64,000 nucleotides of DNA from Neorhizobium vignae (GTDB taxonomy: Bacteria; Pseudomonadota; Alphaproteobacteria; Rhizobiales; Rhizobiaceae), in the NCBI RefSeq assembly GCF_000732195.1, contig NZ_JNNU01000002.1:558001-622000 (forward strand), in the 5' to 3' direction. Made by a program: the position numbers and the translations under genes. Under the pieces are notes generated by a model. It had not been told where the DNA came from and searched no databases. It was given only the letters and a program-made list of their open reading frames with translations. Shown piece after piece: positions 1-13,011 of the stretch. Numbering within the stretch: position 1 is the stretch's first letter; every line of letters begins with the position of its first letter.

Positions 1-1400
1 TTCCCTCGGTCGCGAACACCACGTCGCCGACTTCGAACACGGCCTCCAACACAGCATTGAGAGGCAGCACCTCGGCGCAGCCGGCGACCAACGCCACCAA
101 TGCTGTCGACGACCAGAACCAGGACGATCCGAATGTCGCCACCGGCACCACGCCCGGCCGCAACCAGGCAGCCAACCAGGAGCCTCCCTACGAGGACGAC
201 CTGAACCAGCCGCGCGAAGAGCCGCTCGACCGTGGCGCCGAGCCTGTCGAAACCCAGGAACAACCCCGCGAGCCGGGCGACCCGACCGGCATTCGGATGG
301 GCAGCTTCCTGCTCCGCCCCTCTATCAACCAGAGCATCGACACCGAGACCCGGCGCTCGAACGGCACCAAGATCCGCCGCGATTACCTGTCGACAGCGAT
401 CCGCGGCAGCTTGACCTCCGACTGGTCGCGCCATTCGTTGACGGTTACCGGCGAAGGCACGCTGGAGCGAAATCTCGGCAGCAGCAGCCAGGGCGAGCAG
501 CCGGAAGCGAACATCAATGCGGACCTGCGGCTCGATCTCTCCAACGATACGGTCGCCCATATCACCGGCGGCTACCGGTTCTCCCGCGAGGACGACTACG
601 ACCCGAATGCGCTCGGCGGCGCGTCCACCCAACCGGGTGTCCATGAATTTACCGGCGGCGCCTCCGTCCAGCGCGACTTCGGCAAGATCCGCGGCACCGC
701 CGCACTCGATCTGTCCCGCGCGGCCTATACGGATGCGAAACTCTCCGACGGCACGATCGTCAGCACCGAGGATCGCAACCGCACCGGCATCGACGGCCGT
801 CTGCGGCTCGGCTACGAACTCTCCCCGGCGCTCGTCCCCTATGTGGAAGTGGCAACCGGCCGCACCTTCTACGACCTCAGGCGCGACAATTCCGGTTATG
901 CCCGTTCCTCGCAGAGCTATGCGGCGCGCACCGGGGTCGAATTCGATCTCGGCGAGAAACTGCGCGGCGAAATCGGCACCGGTTACGAGATTGTCGACTA
1001 CGAGGACGACCGCCTGAAATCGGTCGGCGCGGTCACCTTCAACGGCAGCGCCACCTGGTCGCCGCAGCGCGGCACCAATGTCGATCTCGGCCTGCGCACC
1101 ACGGTGCAGGATTCGACCACGCCCGGCCAGAGCGGCTGGGTGGAATACCAGGCGACGGCAGCGCTGACGCACGAGATGCGCGACAACCTCATCGCCCGGC
1201 TGACGGGCAGTTCGACCCTGCGCGATTTCCCGAGCGGCGGTCCAAGCGACGAGACGGTCTGGATCGGCGGCGCCGGCCTCACCTGGGCGATCAACCGTTA
1301 TCTCGACCTGACCGGCGACGTGGAATACGAGCAGGCGGAAGGCGGCGGCGCAGACGACAAGATCGTCCGCGCCGGGGTCGGCCTCACCTTGAAGCGTTAA
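1..1400 (+). CDS. Outer-membrane beta-barrel protein, 5' end outside window
   Basis: The reading frame is open from the first bases of the window, so the true start lies upstream; the TTG at 57 is only an internal codon. The visible part has a low-complexity Thr/Asn/Ala and acidic linker (up to roughly codon 100), then about 340 residues of alternating polar/hydrophobic strands rich in Gly, Tyr, Arg and Asp with repeated strand-turn patterns such as GGYRFSREDDYDP and GTGYEIVDYEDD. This is the look of the rhizobial putative beta-barrel porin 2 family (BBP2_2), proteins that sit in the outer membrane; substrate unknown. It converges with the downstream gene, and the two coding regions overlap by 17 bp at their 3' ends. 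The last residue is Arg rather than the usual aromatic. Fold assignment is an inference from composition and strand pattern. Confidence 0.7.
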   Translation, partial: PSVANTTSPTSNTASNTALRGSTSAQPATNATNAVDDQNQDDPNVATGTTPGRNQAANQEPPYEDDLNQPREEPLDRGAEPVETQEQPREPGDPTGIRMGSFLLRPSINQSIDTETRRSNGTKIRRDYLSTAIRGSLTSDWSRHSLTVTGEGTLERNLGSSSQGEQPEANINADLRLDLSNDTVAHITGGYRFSREDDYDPNALGGASTQPGVHEFTGGASVQRDFGKIRGTAALDLSRAAYTDAKLSDGTIVSTEDRNRTGIDGRLRLGYELSPALVPYVEVATGRTFYDLRRDNSGYARSSQSYAARTGVEFDLGEKLRGEIGTGYEIVDYEDDRLKSVGAVTFNGSATWSPQRGTNVDLGLRTTVQDSTTPGQSGWVEYQATAALTHEMRDNLIARLTGSSTLRDFPSGGPSDETVWIGGAGLTWAINRYLDLTGDVEYEQAEGGGADDKIVRAGVGLTLKR

Positions 1401-2280
1401 GCTCCGGTCGGGCGGCGATCCATTCCATCAGCGCGTTCTGCGCGTGCAGCAGGAAGGCTTTCGCCGCTGTGCTCCGGCAGGCGGGATGCGTCATCGCCTC
1501 CGCGGTCACTTCCTGCCCTCGCGCCACAGGCGGACAGGGGATGAAGATCGCATCCTGACGGCAGCGATCGAGAACCTCGGCCGATATGCGGTAGTCGGCG
1601 ACTTCGCCTTCCGGCGCGCCACCCGGCCAGCTATCCGTGAAGATGACGTCCGCATCCTCAAGCTCGCGCATATCCGTACTCAGCCGGAAATTGGGATTGA
1701 GGAGTGCGGGATCGTTGACATGCCAAACGTCCGGATAGACCTGCACCACCTCGATCGGCAGCGAGATCGACGCCTCCACCCAGGACCGCAGAATATTGGC
1801 GTCCGGCGCCACGCCGACGATCTTCAGCCCTTCGATGCCGCCACGCTTGCTGTCGACATAGGCGAGGTCTCCGAGGGTCTCACACGGATGATTGGACCGC
1901 GTCCGGGCATTGATGACAGGGGCTCGGGCATTTGCCGCAAGTTCCCGGAGCGCGGCGAGGTCGGGCGTTCGGATGACGATCATGTCGAACCAGTTGTCGA
2001 GGTAACCCGCCAGATCGGCAATCGCCTCACGCCCGCCGAGGCTGGCCGGCACATGCGTGCAAATGCCGCCCATCGCCTGGATTCCGAGATCGAAGGCCGT
2101 CGTATTGCGCCAGCCGCCATCGTCGACGATCAGGGCGATCCGCCTGCCCTCGAGACTTTTCGGCATCCGCCGCTCCCGCCACGCTTGCCCAAGCGCGCCG
2201 GCACGATCAAGGATCGCCGCTATGGCACCCGCCGAAAGATCGTGGAATTCCAGAAAATCGAGATTCGCAGAGACAGCCAT
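1384..2280 (-). CDS. Ornithine carbamoyltransferase-like protein lacking canonical catalytic motifs
   Basis: The 298-residue protein has the length and two-domain pattern of aspartate/ornithine carbamoyltransferases, including the segment ANARAPVINARTRSNHPCE that aligns with the family's HPxQ region. However the carbamoyl-phosphate loop (STRTR in true OTCases) reads GGWRNT at residues 55-60, HPxQ reads HPCE (131-134), and the HCLP ornithine motif reads PCPP (248-251). It may therefore bind a different substrate or be non-catalytic; it should not be taken as ArgF. The start is either GTG at 2292 or ATG at 2280; ATG was preferred because neither has a good ribosome site and 2292 lies only 4 bases beyond the T-run of the galU terminator. 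It probably needs read-through from galU or a promoter inside galU. Confidence 0.7.
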   Translation of the reverse strand: MAVSANLDFLEFHDLSAGAIAAILDRAGALGQAWRERRMPKSLEGRRIALIVDDGGWRNTTAFDLGIQAMGGICTHVPASLGGREAIADLAGYLDNWFDMIVIRTPDLAALRELAANARAPVINARTRSNHPCETLGDLAYVDSKRGGIEGLKIVGVAPDANILRSWVEASISLPIEVVQVYPDVWHVNDPALLNPNFRLSTDMRELEDADVIFTDSWPGGAPEGEVADYRISAEVLDRCRQDAIFIPCPPVARGQEVTAEAMTHPACRSTAAKAFLLHAQNALMEWIAARPELNASR

Positions 2281-2296
2281 GTCACTCGGCACCGTG

Positions 2297-2334
2297 AAAA
2301 AGAAAACCCCTCATAGCAGGACCATGAGGGGTTT
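2297..2334 (-). terminator. Rho-independent terminator of galU
   Basis: A perfect 11-bp inverted repeat (AAACCCCTCAT at 2304-2314, ATGAGGGGTTT at 2324-2334) with a 9-base loop is followed on the minus strand by a T-rich tail interrupted by one C. It lies about 40 bp after the galU stop and immediately before the start of the carbamoyltransferase-like gene. Confidence 0.85.
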
Positions 2335-2372
2335 GCGTGACGTCTAACCGGCAGACTGCCGGTCGGAAAATT

Positions 2373-3260
2373 TTACTTCAGCGAGGCGAGCAGTGCCTTC
2401 ATCGGCCCTTCGATCGCAGGGCGAATGTCGGGACGCTGCAGCGCGAAGGCGAGGTTGGCCAGGATAAAGCCATCCTTGGCGCCGCAGTCGAACGTATCGC
2501 CCTTGAACGGATAGGCCGCGAATTCCTGGGATTTCAGGAGCGCCAACATGCCGTCGGTAAGCTGGATCTCGTTGCCGGCGCCGCGTTCCTGGGTTTCCAG
2601 GATCTTGAAGATTTCCGGCTGCAGGATGTAGCGGCCGTTGATGTAGAGGTTGGACGGAGCCGTTCCCTTGGCGGGCTTTTCGACCATCTGGGTGATCTTG
2701 AAGCCTTCCCCGACCGGTGCGCCGATGCCGACGATGCCGTATTTATGCGCCTGTTCCGGATCGCATTCCTGAACCGCGATGACGTTGCCGCCACTCTCTG
2801 CATAGAGATCGACCATGCCCTTGAGGCAACCCTTGCCGCCGGCCATGATCATGTCGGGAAGCAGGACCGCAAAAGGTTCGTTGCCGACGATATCGCGGGC
2901 GCACCAGACCGCATGACCGAGGCCGAGCGGTACCTGCTGGCGCGTGAAGCTGGCGGTGCCGGCAACCGGTAGAAGGCCGGCGAGCAGCGTCAGCTCGGCA
3001 TTCTTGTTGCGCTCGCGCAGCATCTGCTCCAGTTCGTACTGGATGTCGAAATAATCTTCGATAACCCCTTTGCCGCGACCCGTCACGAAAACGAAGTGCT
3101 CGATGCCCGCTTCGGCCGCCTCATCCACCACATACTGGATGACCGGCTTGTCGACCACGGTCAGCATTTCCTTCGGCACCGCCTTGGTCGCGGGGAGGAA
3201 GCGCGTGCCCAGACCTGCTACCGGAAACACTGCCTTACGGATCTTTTGTTGTTGTGCCAC
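2373..3260 (-). CDS. galU: UTP--glucose-1-phosphate uridylyltransferase
   Basis: The enzyme makes UDP-glucose from glucose-1-phosphate and UTP in the cytoplasm, feeding exopolysaccharide, lipopolysaccharide and cyclic glucan synthesis. The 295-residue protein has the family's usual length, the N-terminal nucleotide loop [18 protein letters not shown] (residues 16-33), and later conserved pieces [19 protein letters not shown] and EIQLTDGM. Translation starts at GTG 3260, preceded on the minus strand by AGGAGG five to six bases away; the ATG at 3264 is out of frame. In Sinorhizobium the same gene in the same neighbourhood is named exoN2. It is divergent from the lytic transglycosylase gene and ends in a strong hairpin terminator. 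Confidence 0.95.
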   Translation of the reverse strand: MAQQQKIRKAVFPVAGLGTRFLPATKAVPKEMLTVVDKPVIQYVVDEAAEAGIEHFVFVTGRGKGVIEDYFDIQYELEQMLRERNKNAELTLLAGLLPVAGTASFTRQQVPLGLGHAVWCARDIVGNEPFAVLLPDMIMAGGKGCLKGMVDLYAESGGNVIAVQECDPEQAHKYGIVGIGAPVGEGFKITQMVEKPAKGTAPSNLYINGRYILQPEIFKILETQERGAGNEIQLTDGMLALLKSQEFAAYPFKGDTFDCGAKDGFILANLAFALQRPDIRPAIEGPMKALLASLK

Positions 3261-3460
3261 TCATGCCTCCTGAAAGCACGTCATTGTGCGAATATTCAAA
3301 TCTCGGCATCTAATGACGAATTGCTACTGTTTCGCAAAGACTGCCGCGGGTCCGGTTTCTATGGTAAAGAATTTGTTGACCCAATCCTGTTATTACATCG
3401 TTAAGCCGCATGCCACTCTTGCCGTCAGGCTTGGTAAAAGAAGAATGGACCCGACTGCCG

Positions 3461-4681
3461 ATGAAGACGCTTCGCACCAACCTCTTTCGTGGGTTTGCCT
3501 TCTCTCTGATCGCCGGGCTCGCCGCCGCGGCCATGCCGATAGATGCTCAGGCAGACGCCGGTTTCAAGACGTGGATCGCAAAATTCTACGACACTGCAGC
3601 CAAAAGCGGTATCAGCCGTTCCACCTATGACCGAGCCTTCGCCGGCATCAGTGAACCCGATCAGGACGTGCTTGAAAAGGCGAATTTCCAGCCGGAATTC
3701 AAGTCCAGGATCTGGGACTATCTCGACAGCCGCGTAAACCCCTATACGGTCAAGATCGGCCGCGAGATGGCCGCCAGGCACGGCTCGACGCTCGCCTCCC
3801 TGGAACGCCATTTCGGCGTCGACAAGAACATCCTGCTCGCCATCTGGTCGATGGAATCCAATTATGGTGCAGCACTGGAGAATCCCGACCGCCTGCACCA
3901 CGTGCCGCAGGCTCTGGCGACGCTTGCCTGGGGCGACCCCAAGCGCGCCAAGTTTGCCCGCAACCAGCTCATCGCCGCACTGAAGATCCTGCAGTCGGGC
4001 GATATCACGCCCAAACAGCTGACCGGCTCCTGGGCCGGCGCCATGGGCCATACCCAGTTCATCCCGACCAGCTACCTGCTCTACGCGATCGATGCCGACG
4101 GCAACGGCAAGCGTGACATCTGGCATTCGATCCCGGATGCGCTTGCCACCTCCGCCAACCTTCTTGCCAAGAACGGCTGGCAGAGCGGCAAGACCTGGGG
4201 TTATGAAACGGTGCTCCCGGCCAACGGCGCCCGTCACGAAGGCCAGACCAAAACGCTCGGCGAATGGGCGAAGCTCGGTTTTACCCGCGCGAACGGCAAG
4301 AATTTCCCGCGCGGCACCGACCGGGCGACGCTGAAGCTGATGGCCGGCGAGAGCGGCCCGGCCTTCCTGATGCTCGGCAATTTCTTCACCATCAAGAAAT
4401 ACAACGCCGCCGACAGCTACGCGCTGGCGGTCGGTCTGCTCGCCGACGAGATTGCCGGATTCGGCGGTGTCCAGCAGAGCTGGCCGCGCCCCGAAGGTAC
4501 ACTGGACATCAAGCAGAAGTTCGAACTGCAGAACCGCATGAAGCAGCTCGGTTATTACGACGGCGAAGTCGACGGCAATTTCGGCTCCGGCTCGAAGGCG
4601 GCGATTTCGGCGATTCAGAAACGCCTCGGCATGCAGCAGAACGGCGAGCCGTCAAAGTCGCTTCTCGAAGCTTTGCGTTGA
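3461..4681 (+). CDS. Membrane-bound or periplasmic lytic murein transglycosylase, MltB family with peptidoglycan-binding domain
   Basis: A 406-residue exported enzyme that cleaves the glycan strands of peptidoglycan with formation of 1,6-anhydro-muramyl ends. Residues 1-29 form a signal peptide (MKTLRTNLFRGFAF, then a hydrophobic stretch ending AQA). The GH103 catalytic domain has the active-site glutamate in WSMESNYG (E132) and the downstream GAMGHTQFIPTSY motif. Residues about 345-405 form a peptidoglycan-binding domain (ELQNRMKQLGYYDGEVDG, ending in EALR). No lipobox cysteine is seen, so it may be soluble in the periplasm. ATG 3461 was chosen because it puts the signal peptide at the N-terminus; an upstream in-frame start at 3410 would add 17 unlikely residues. 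Confidence 0.92.
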   Translation: MKTLRTNLFRGFAFSLIAGLAAAAMPIDAQADAGFKTWIAKFYDTAAKSGISRSTYDRAFAGISEPDQDVLEKANFQPEFKSRIWDYLDSRVNPYTVKIGREMAARHGSTLASLERHFGVDKNILLAIWSMESNYGAALENPDRLHHVPQALATLAWGDPKRAKFARNQLIAALKILQSGDITPKQLTGSWAGAMGHTQFIPTSYLLYAIDADGNGKRDIWHSIPDALATSANLLAKNGWQSGKTWGYETVLPANGARHEGQTKTLGEWAKLGFTRANGKNFPRGTDRATLKLMAGESGPAFLMLGNFFTIKKYNAADSYALAVGLLADEIAGFGGVQQSWPRPEGTLDIKQKFELQNRMKQLGYYDGEVDGNFGSGSKAAISAIQKRLGMQQNGEPSKSLLEALR

Positions 4682-4747
4682 CAAGAAGGTGCTTCGCGCC
4701 ACATCGTTTAAGGGAATCTCCCGCGAGACTTGCGGGGCGGCGGAGGC

Positions 4748-6040
4748 ATGAAGGCTTTGCATAAATCCGGGCAAAAAGAGACCGTCGAGAACGGTGCCTG
4801 GCGGAACAGGCCTCGACGAAACAAGGGCGTGCGAAACTGGGGATGGGTGCGCCTGGCCCTTCTCCTGCTCGCGGTGCTGGTCGCCCTGCCGGCCGCCTCG
4901 CCTCCGGCGGCCGCCCAGGAGCCCATCCCGCGCCGTAATCTCTTCGATTACCTGTTCGGCGGCCCGCGTTACGAGCGCGACGACCGCTATGAGCGGCCCG
5001 CCCCCTACAGCCGCCGCCGCTACGAACGCGACGGCTCGATCATCGAGATGAAACCGCGGCCCCGCCGCAGCACGGGACGAGCCGCCGCTCCCCGCCCGGT
5101 GCAGCCGATCGCGCCGCCGGCGCCGGAACCGGTCGCCAAAATCGATAATGCCAAGCAGGTTTTGGTGGTCGGCGATTTTATGGCCGGCGGCATCGGCAGC
5201 GAACTGGAAACGGCGTTTGCGACCGCTCCCGGCGTCGCGATCACCGAGCGCAGCGACGGCTCCTCCGGTCTCGTGCGCGAAGATCATCTCGACTGGGCGA
5301 CTGAGCTTCCCGCCATGATCGACGAGGTGAAACCCGCCGTGGTCGTGATCATGCTCGGGGCCAACGACCGCCAGCAGATGACGATCGGCAGTACGAAGGA
5401 AAAGTTCCGCAGCGACGCCTGGTTCAAGGAATACGAGCGGCGGGTGACCGAACTCGTCGGCATAGTCGCCTCCCGCAAGCTGCCGCTCCTCTGGGTCGGC
5501 CTGCCTTCCTTCCAGTCGCCGACGGCGACCGCAGACGCCGTGACGCTCAACGCCATTTACCGCAACCAGGTGGAAAAGGCCGGCGGCGAATTCGTCGATA
5601 TCTGGGAAGGTTTCGTCGACGAGGACGGCAAGTTCGTCATCACCGGTTCGGACGTCAACGGCCAGCAAGTGCGCCTGCGCGGTTCCGACGGCATCACCTT
5701 CACCAAGGCCGGCAAGCAGAAGCTCGCCTTCTACGTGGAAAAACTGGCCCGCCGGCATCTCGGCGAAATGGCAAGCCCCGATGTCGTCAAGCTCGACGGT
5801 TCCAACCTGCCGGCTCTATCCACCCTTCCCGCATCGCCCGGCCAGGCCGTGCCCACCCATCCGATCAGCCTCTCCGACCCCGAGCTCGACGGCGGCAAGG
5901 ACCTTCTCGGCGCCGCCCCGCTCCCCTCCGTCCTCGCCGAAACGCCGCGCGACAAACTGGTCAGGCGCGGCGAACTCGCACCGGCACCGGCCGGGCGGAT
6001 TGATGATTATCGGGTCCCGGCCGTGAGTGCGGCGCGCTAG
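4748..6040 (+). CDS. Exported DUF459 (SGNH-fold) protein with altered catalytic residues
   Basis: A 430-residue protein with a basic N-terminus, one hydrophobic signal or anchor segment (residues 34-57), an Arg/Tyr/Pro-rich linker to about residue 130, then an SGNH-hydrolase-like domain of the DUF459 family. Block III is present (GAND, 204-207), but the block I serine position is Phe (GDF, 142-144) and the block V histidine position is Thr (DGIT, 314-317). It may be a non-hydrolytic carbohydrate- or envelope-binding relative, or use other residues. It follows the lytic transglycosylase by 66 bp and shares its orientation, consistent with a cell-wall role. The start could also be TTG 4730; ATG 4748 has GGAGG almost touching it, so the true start is uncertain. 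Confidence 0.8.
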   Translation: MKALHKSGQKETVENGAWRNRPRRNKGVRNWGWVRLALLLLAVLVALPAASPPAAAQEPIPRRNLFDYLFGGPRYERDDRYERPAPYSRRRYERDGSIIEMKPRPRRSTGRAAAPRPVQPIAPPAPEPVAKIDNAKQVLVVGDFMAGGIGSELETAFATAPGVAITERSDGSSGLVREDHLDWATELPAMIDEVKPAVVVIMLGANDRQQMTIGSTKEKFRSDAWFKEYERRVTELVGIVASRKLPLLWVGLPSFQSPTATADAVTLNAIYRNQVEKAGGEFVDIWEGFVDEDGKFVITGSDVNGQQVRLRGSDGITFTKAGKQKLAFYVEKLARRHLGEMASPDVVKLDGSNLPALSTLPASPGQAVPTHPISLSDPELDGGKDLLGAAPLPSVLAETPRDKLVRRGELAPAPAGRIDDYRVPAVSAAR

Positions 6041-6105
6041 GGATACCCATTAGCGAGTGACGGGTCACGCACGGCGTCGGATAGGAGCGAAACCGCGCCA
6101 CATCC

Positions 6106-6233
6106 AATCTCCCCCTTGTGGGGAAGATGCCCGCAGGGCAGAGGGGGGTGCTGCGGCATACTCTTCGACAGTCGAATTCGCGGCGCCCCCCTCTGTCACC
6201 TTCGGTGACATCTCCCCCACAAGGGGGGAGATT
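6106..6233. repeat. RIME-like intergenic inverted repeat
   Basis: The 128-bp element begins AATCTCCCCCTTGTGGGG and ends with its near reverse complement CCCCACAAGGGGGGAGATT. Inner arms CAGAGGGGGGTG and GCGCCCCCCTCTG also pair, so the whole element can fold into a long cruciform. This matches my memory of the Rhizobium-specific intergenic mosaic element (RIME) consensus. It sits between the convergent ends of the DUF459 gene and gltD and may serve as a bidirectional transcription end. Confidence 0.8.
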
Positions 6234-6291
6234 AGCGGAGCTTGCTGCACCGGCTCACATCAATCGTCTGCCCAGCGAAATTCCCGCCACC

Positions 6292-7746
6292 TTACCGCGG
6301 CAGAACCGAGCTTCCCATCAGCGCCTCGTCGATCGCCCGTGCCGCCTGGCGGCCTTCGCGGATCGCCCAGACGACCAGCGACTGGCCGCGGCGCACGTCG
6401 CCGGCGGTCCAGAACTTGTCGACCGAAGTCTTGTAGTCCTTGTCGTTGGCGACCACGTTGGTCGAGCCGCGGCGGTCGACATTCAGGGTCAGCTTGCCTT
6501 CGAGCTCGTTCAGAACACCGTCAGTCAGCGGACCGGAGAAGCCGATGGCGATGAAGGCGAGATCGGCCTTGATGATGAAATCCGTCCCGGCGATCGGCTT
6601 GCGGCGTTCATCGACTTCGCAGCAGCGCACGCCAACGAGCTGGCCGTCTTCGCCGACGAATTCGAGCGTCGCCACCTGGAATTCACGCACCGCACCTTCG
6701 GCCTGGCTGGACGAGGTCCGCATCTTGGTGGCCCAGAAGGGCCAGACGGCGAGCTTGTCTTCCTTCTCGGGCGGCTGCGGGCGGATGTCGAGCTGGGTCA
6801 CCTTGACGGCGCCCTGGCGGAAGGCCGTGCCGACGCAGTCCGACGCCGTATCGCCGCCGCCGACGACGACGACATGCTTGGCGCCGGCCAGGATCGGATC
6901 GGCCGCCCAGGCGACACTTTCGATGTTCTCGCGGCCGAGGCGGCGGTTCTGCTGCACGAGATAGGGCATCGCGTCATAGACGCCATGTAGCTCGACGCCG
7001 GGAATGCCGGCCGGACGTGGGGTTTCCGAACCGCCGCAATAAAGCACGGCGTCATGCTCGGCGATCAGCTTCTCGACCGGGATGTCGACGCCGATATTGG
7101 CGCCGTAATGGAAGGTCACGCCCTCGCCGGTGATCTGCTCGACGCGGCGGTCGATGAAGTTCTTTTCCATCTTGAAGTCGGGGATGCCGTAGCGAAGCAG
7201 GCCGCCGGCCTTGGACTCGCGCTCATAGACATGCACTTCATGGCCGGCGCGGCCGAGCTGCTGGGCAGCCGCCAGACCGGCAGGACCGGAGCCGATGATC
7301 GCCACCTTCTTGCCGGTATGGACCGTTGCCGGCTGCGGTGCGATGAAGCCGAGCTCATATGCCTTGTCGGCGATCGCCTGCTCGACCGTCTTGATCGCGA
7401 CCGGCGCATCCTCGAGGTTCAGCGTGCAGGCTTCCTCGCAGGGGGCCGGGCAGACGCGGCCGGTGAATTCCGGGAAGTTGTTGGTGGAATGGAGGTTGCG
7501 GATCGCCTCCTCCCACTTGTTGTTGTAGACGAGGTCGTTCCAGTCCGGGATCTGGTTGTGAACCGGACAGCCGGTCGGGCCGTGGCAATAGGGAATGCCA
7601 CAGTCCATGCAGCGCGCCGCCTGCTTGGTAATTTCCGCATCCGACATCGGGATGGTGAATTCACGGAAATGGCGGATGCGGTCGGAAGCCGGCTGATACT
7701 TGCCCACCTGCCGGTCGATTTCCAGGAAACCCGTTACCTTGCCCAT
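6292..7746 (-). CDS. gltD: Glutamate synthase (NADPH) small subunit
   Basis: The 484-residue beta subunit passes electrons from NADPH through FAD and iron-sulfur clusters to GltB, which makes glutamate from glutamine and 2-oxoglutarate. The N-terminal Cys motif CMDCGIPYCHGPTGCPVHN and the later CPAPCEEACTL hold [4Fe-4S] clusters. The FAD-binding GSGPAGLAAA motif lies near residue 150, and the NADPH-binding VVGGGDTASDC near 300. Length is typical of the family. It starts at ATG 7746, 64 bp downstream of gltB, and is very likely cotranscribed with it. Confidence 0.96.
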   Translation of the reverse strand: MGKVTGFLEIDRQVGKYQPASDRIRHFREFTIPMSDAEITKQAARCMDCGIPYCHGPTGCPVHNQIPDWNDLVYNNKWEEAIRNLHSTNNFPEFTGRVCPAPCEEACTLNLEDAPVAIKTVEQAIADKAYELGFIAPQPATVHTGKKVAIIGSGPAGLAAAQQLGRAGHEVHVYERESKAGGLLRYGIPDFKMEKNFIDRRVEQITGEGVTFHYGANIGVDIPVEKLIAEHDAVLYCGGSETPRPAGIPGVELHGVYDAMPYLVQQNRRLGRENIESVAWAADPILAGAKHVVVVGGGDTASDCVGTAFRQGAVKVTQLDIRPQPPEKEDKLAVWPFWATKMRTSSSQAEGAVREFQVATLEFVGEDGQLVGVRCCEVDERRKPIAGTDFIIKADLAFIAIGFSGPLTDGVLNELEGKLTLNVDRRGSTNVVANDKDYKTSVDKFWTAGDVRRGQSLVVWAIREGRQAARAIDEALMGSSVLPR

Positions 7747-7810
7747 GTTTAAACCCTCAATCCGTCCTGCGCTCTGGCAGCCGGTTAAAACCTAACAAAC
7801 CGCGCGAAAC

Positions 7811-12532
<4,722 letters not shown>

Positions 12533-12657
12533 CGTCATTCCTCCTGTTGGCCGCCTTCGGCAGCGGGCAAAGTGGCTTTCAAATATCTCTTGGGGATGAC
12601 AGCCAAGCTCCATCCCGTGCTTCATGCGATGGCGCCGCTCCAGCGTCAGTTGCAGCC

Positions 12658-12845
12658 TTGCAGTGCAACATAACCCGGATCGGCGTGAGCGTCAGCGGAA
12701 AAAGACGCGTCCATCATCGCTTCATTTCCAGAAATTAGGACAGCACTTCTGTCCTAATTTTCAAAATTTATGCCATAGAAGTTAATCGGCGACAAGAGCG
12801 CTTGCTAAAAATCTGCCCCTTTTGGCGACAGAAGATTACGCCAAA
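12658..12845. promoter_or_regulatory. Divergent control region of gltB and threonine aldolase with three dyads
   Basis: The 479-bp gap between gltB and the aldolase gene has three inverted repeats. They are TTGCAGTGCAA (12658-12668), a perfect 12-bp repeat AAATTAGGACAG/CTGTCCTAATTT with a 5-base spacer (12732-12760), and TTTGGCG/CGCCAAA with an 11-base spacer (12821-12845). Because both genes read away from this region, the hairpins are unlikely to be terminators and are better read as operator sites for gltB, the aldolase, or both. The binding protein cannot be told from the sequence. The rest of the gap is AT-rich with nothing else recognised. Confidence 0.5.
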
Positions 12846-13011
12846 TGCCGTAGATGTCGAAATTTAATTACGTTCGGGCGGTTTTTAAAGCGTGCCACTT
12901 GCTGACCTAACCGTTTTGGCCTTTCGGCAGACCTCGCCGATTGATTACCGGTTCAAAAAGATTAATCTCCGCACGCCTTCCAAGACAAAGCTTCCAGGGT
13001 GATTTTTCAAA

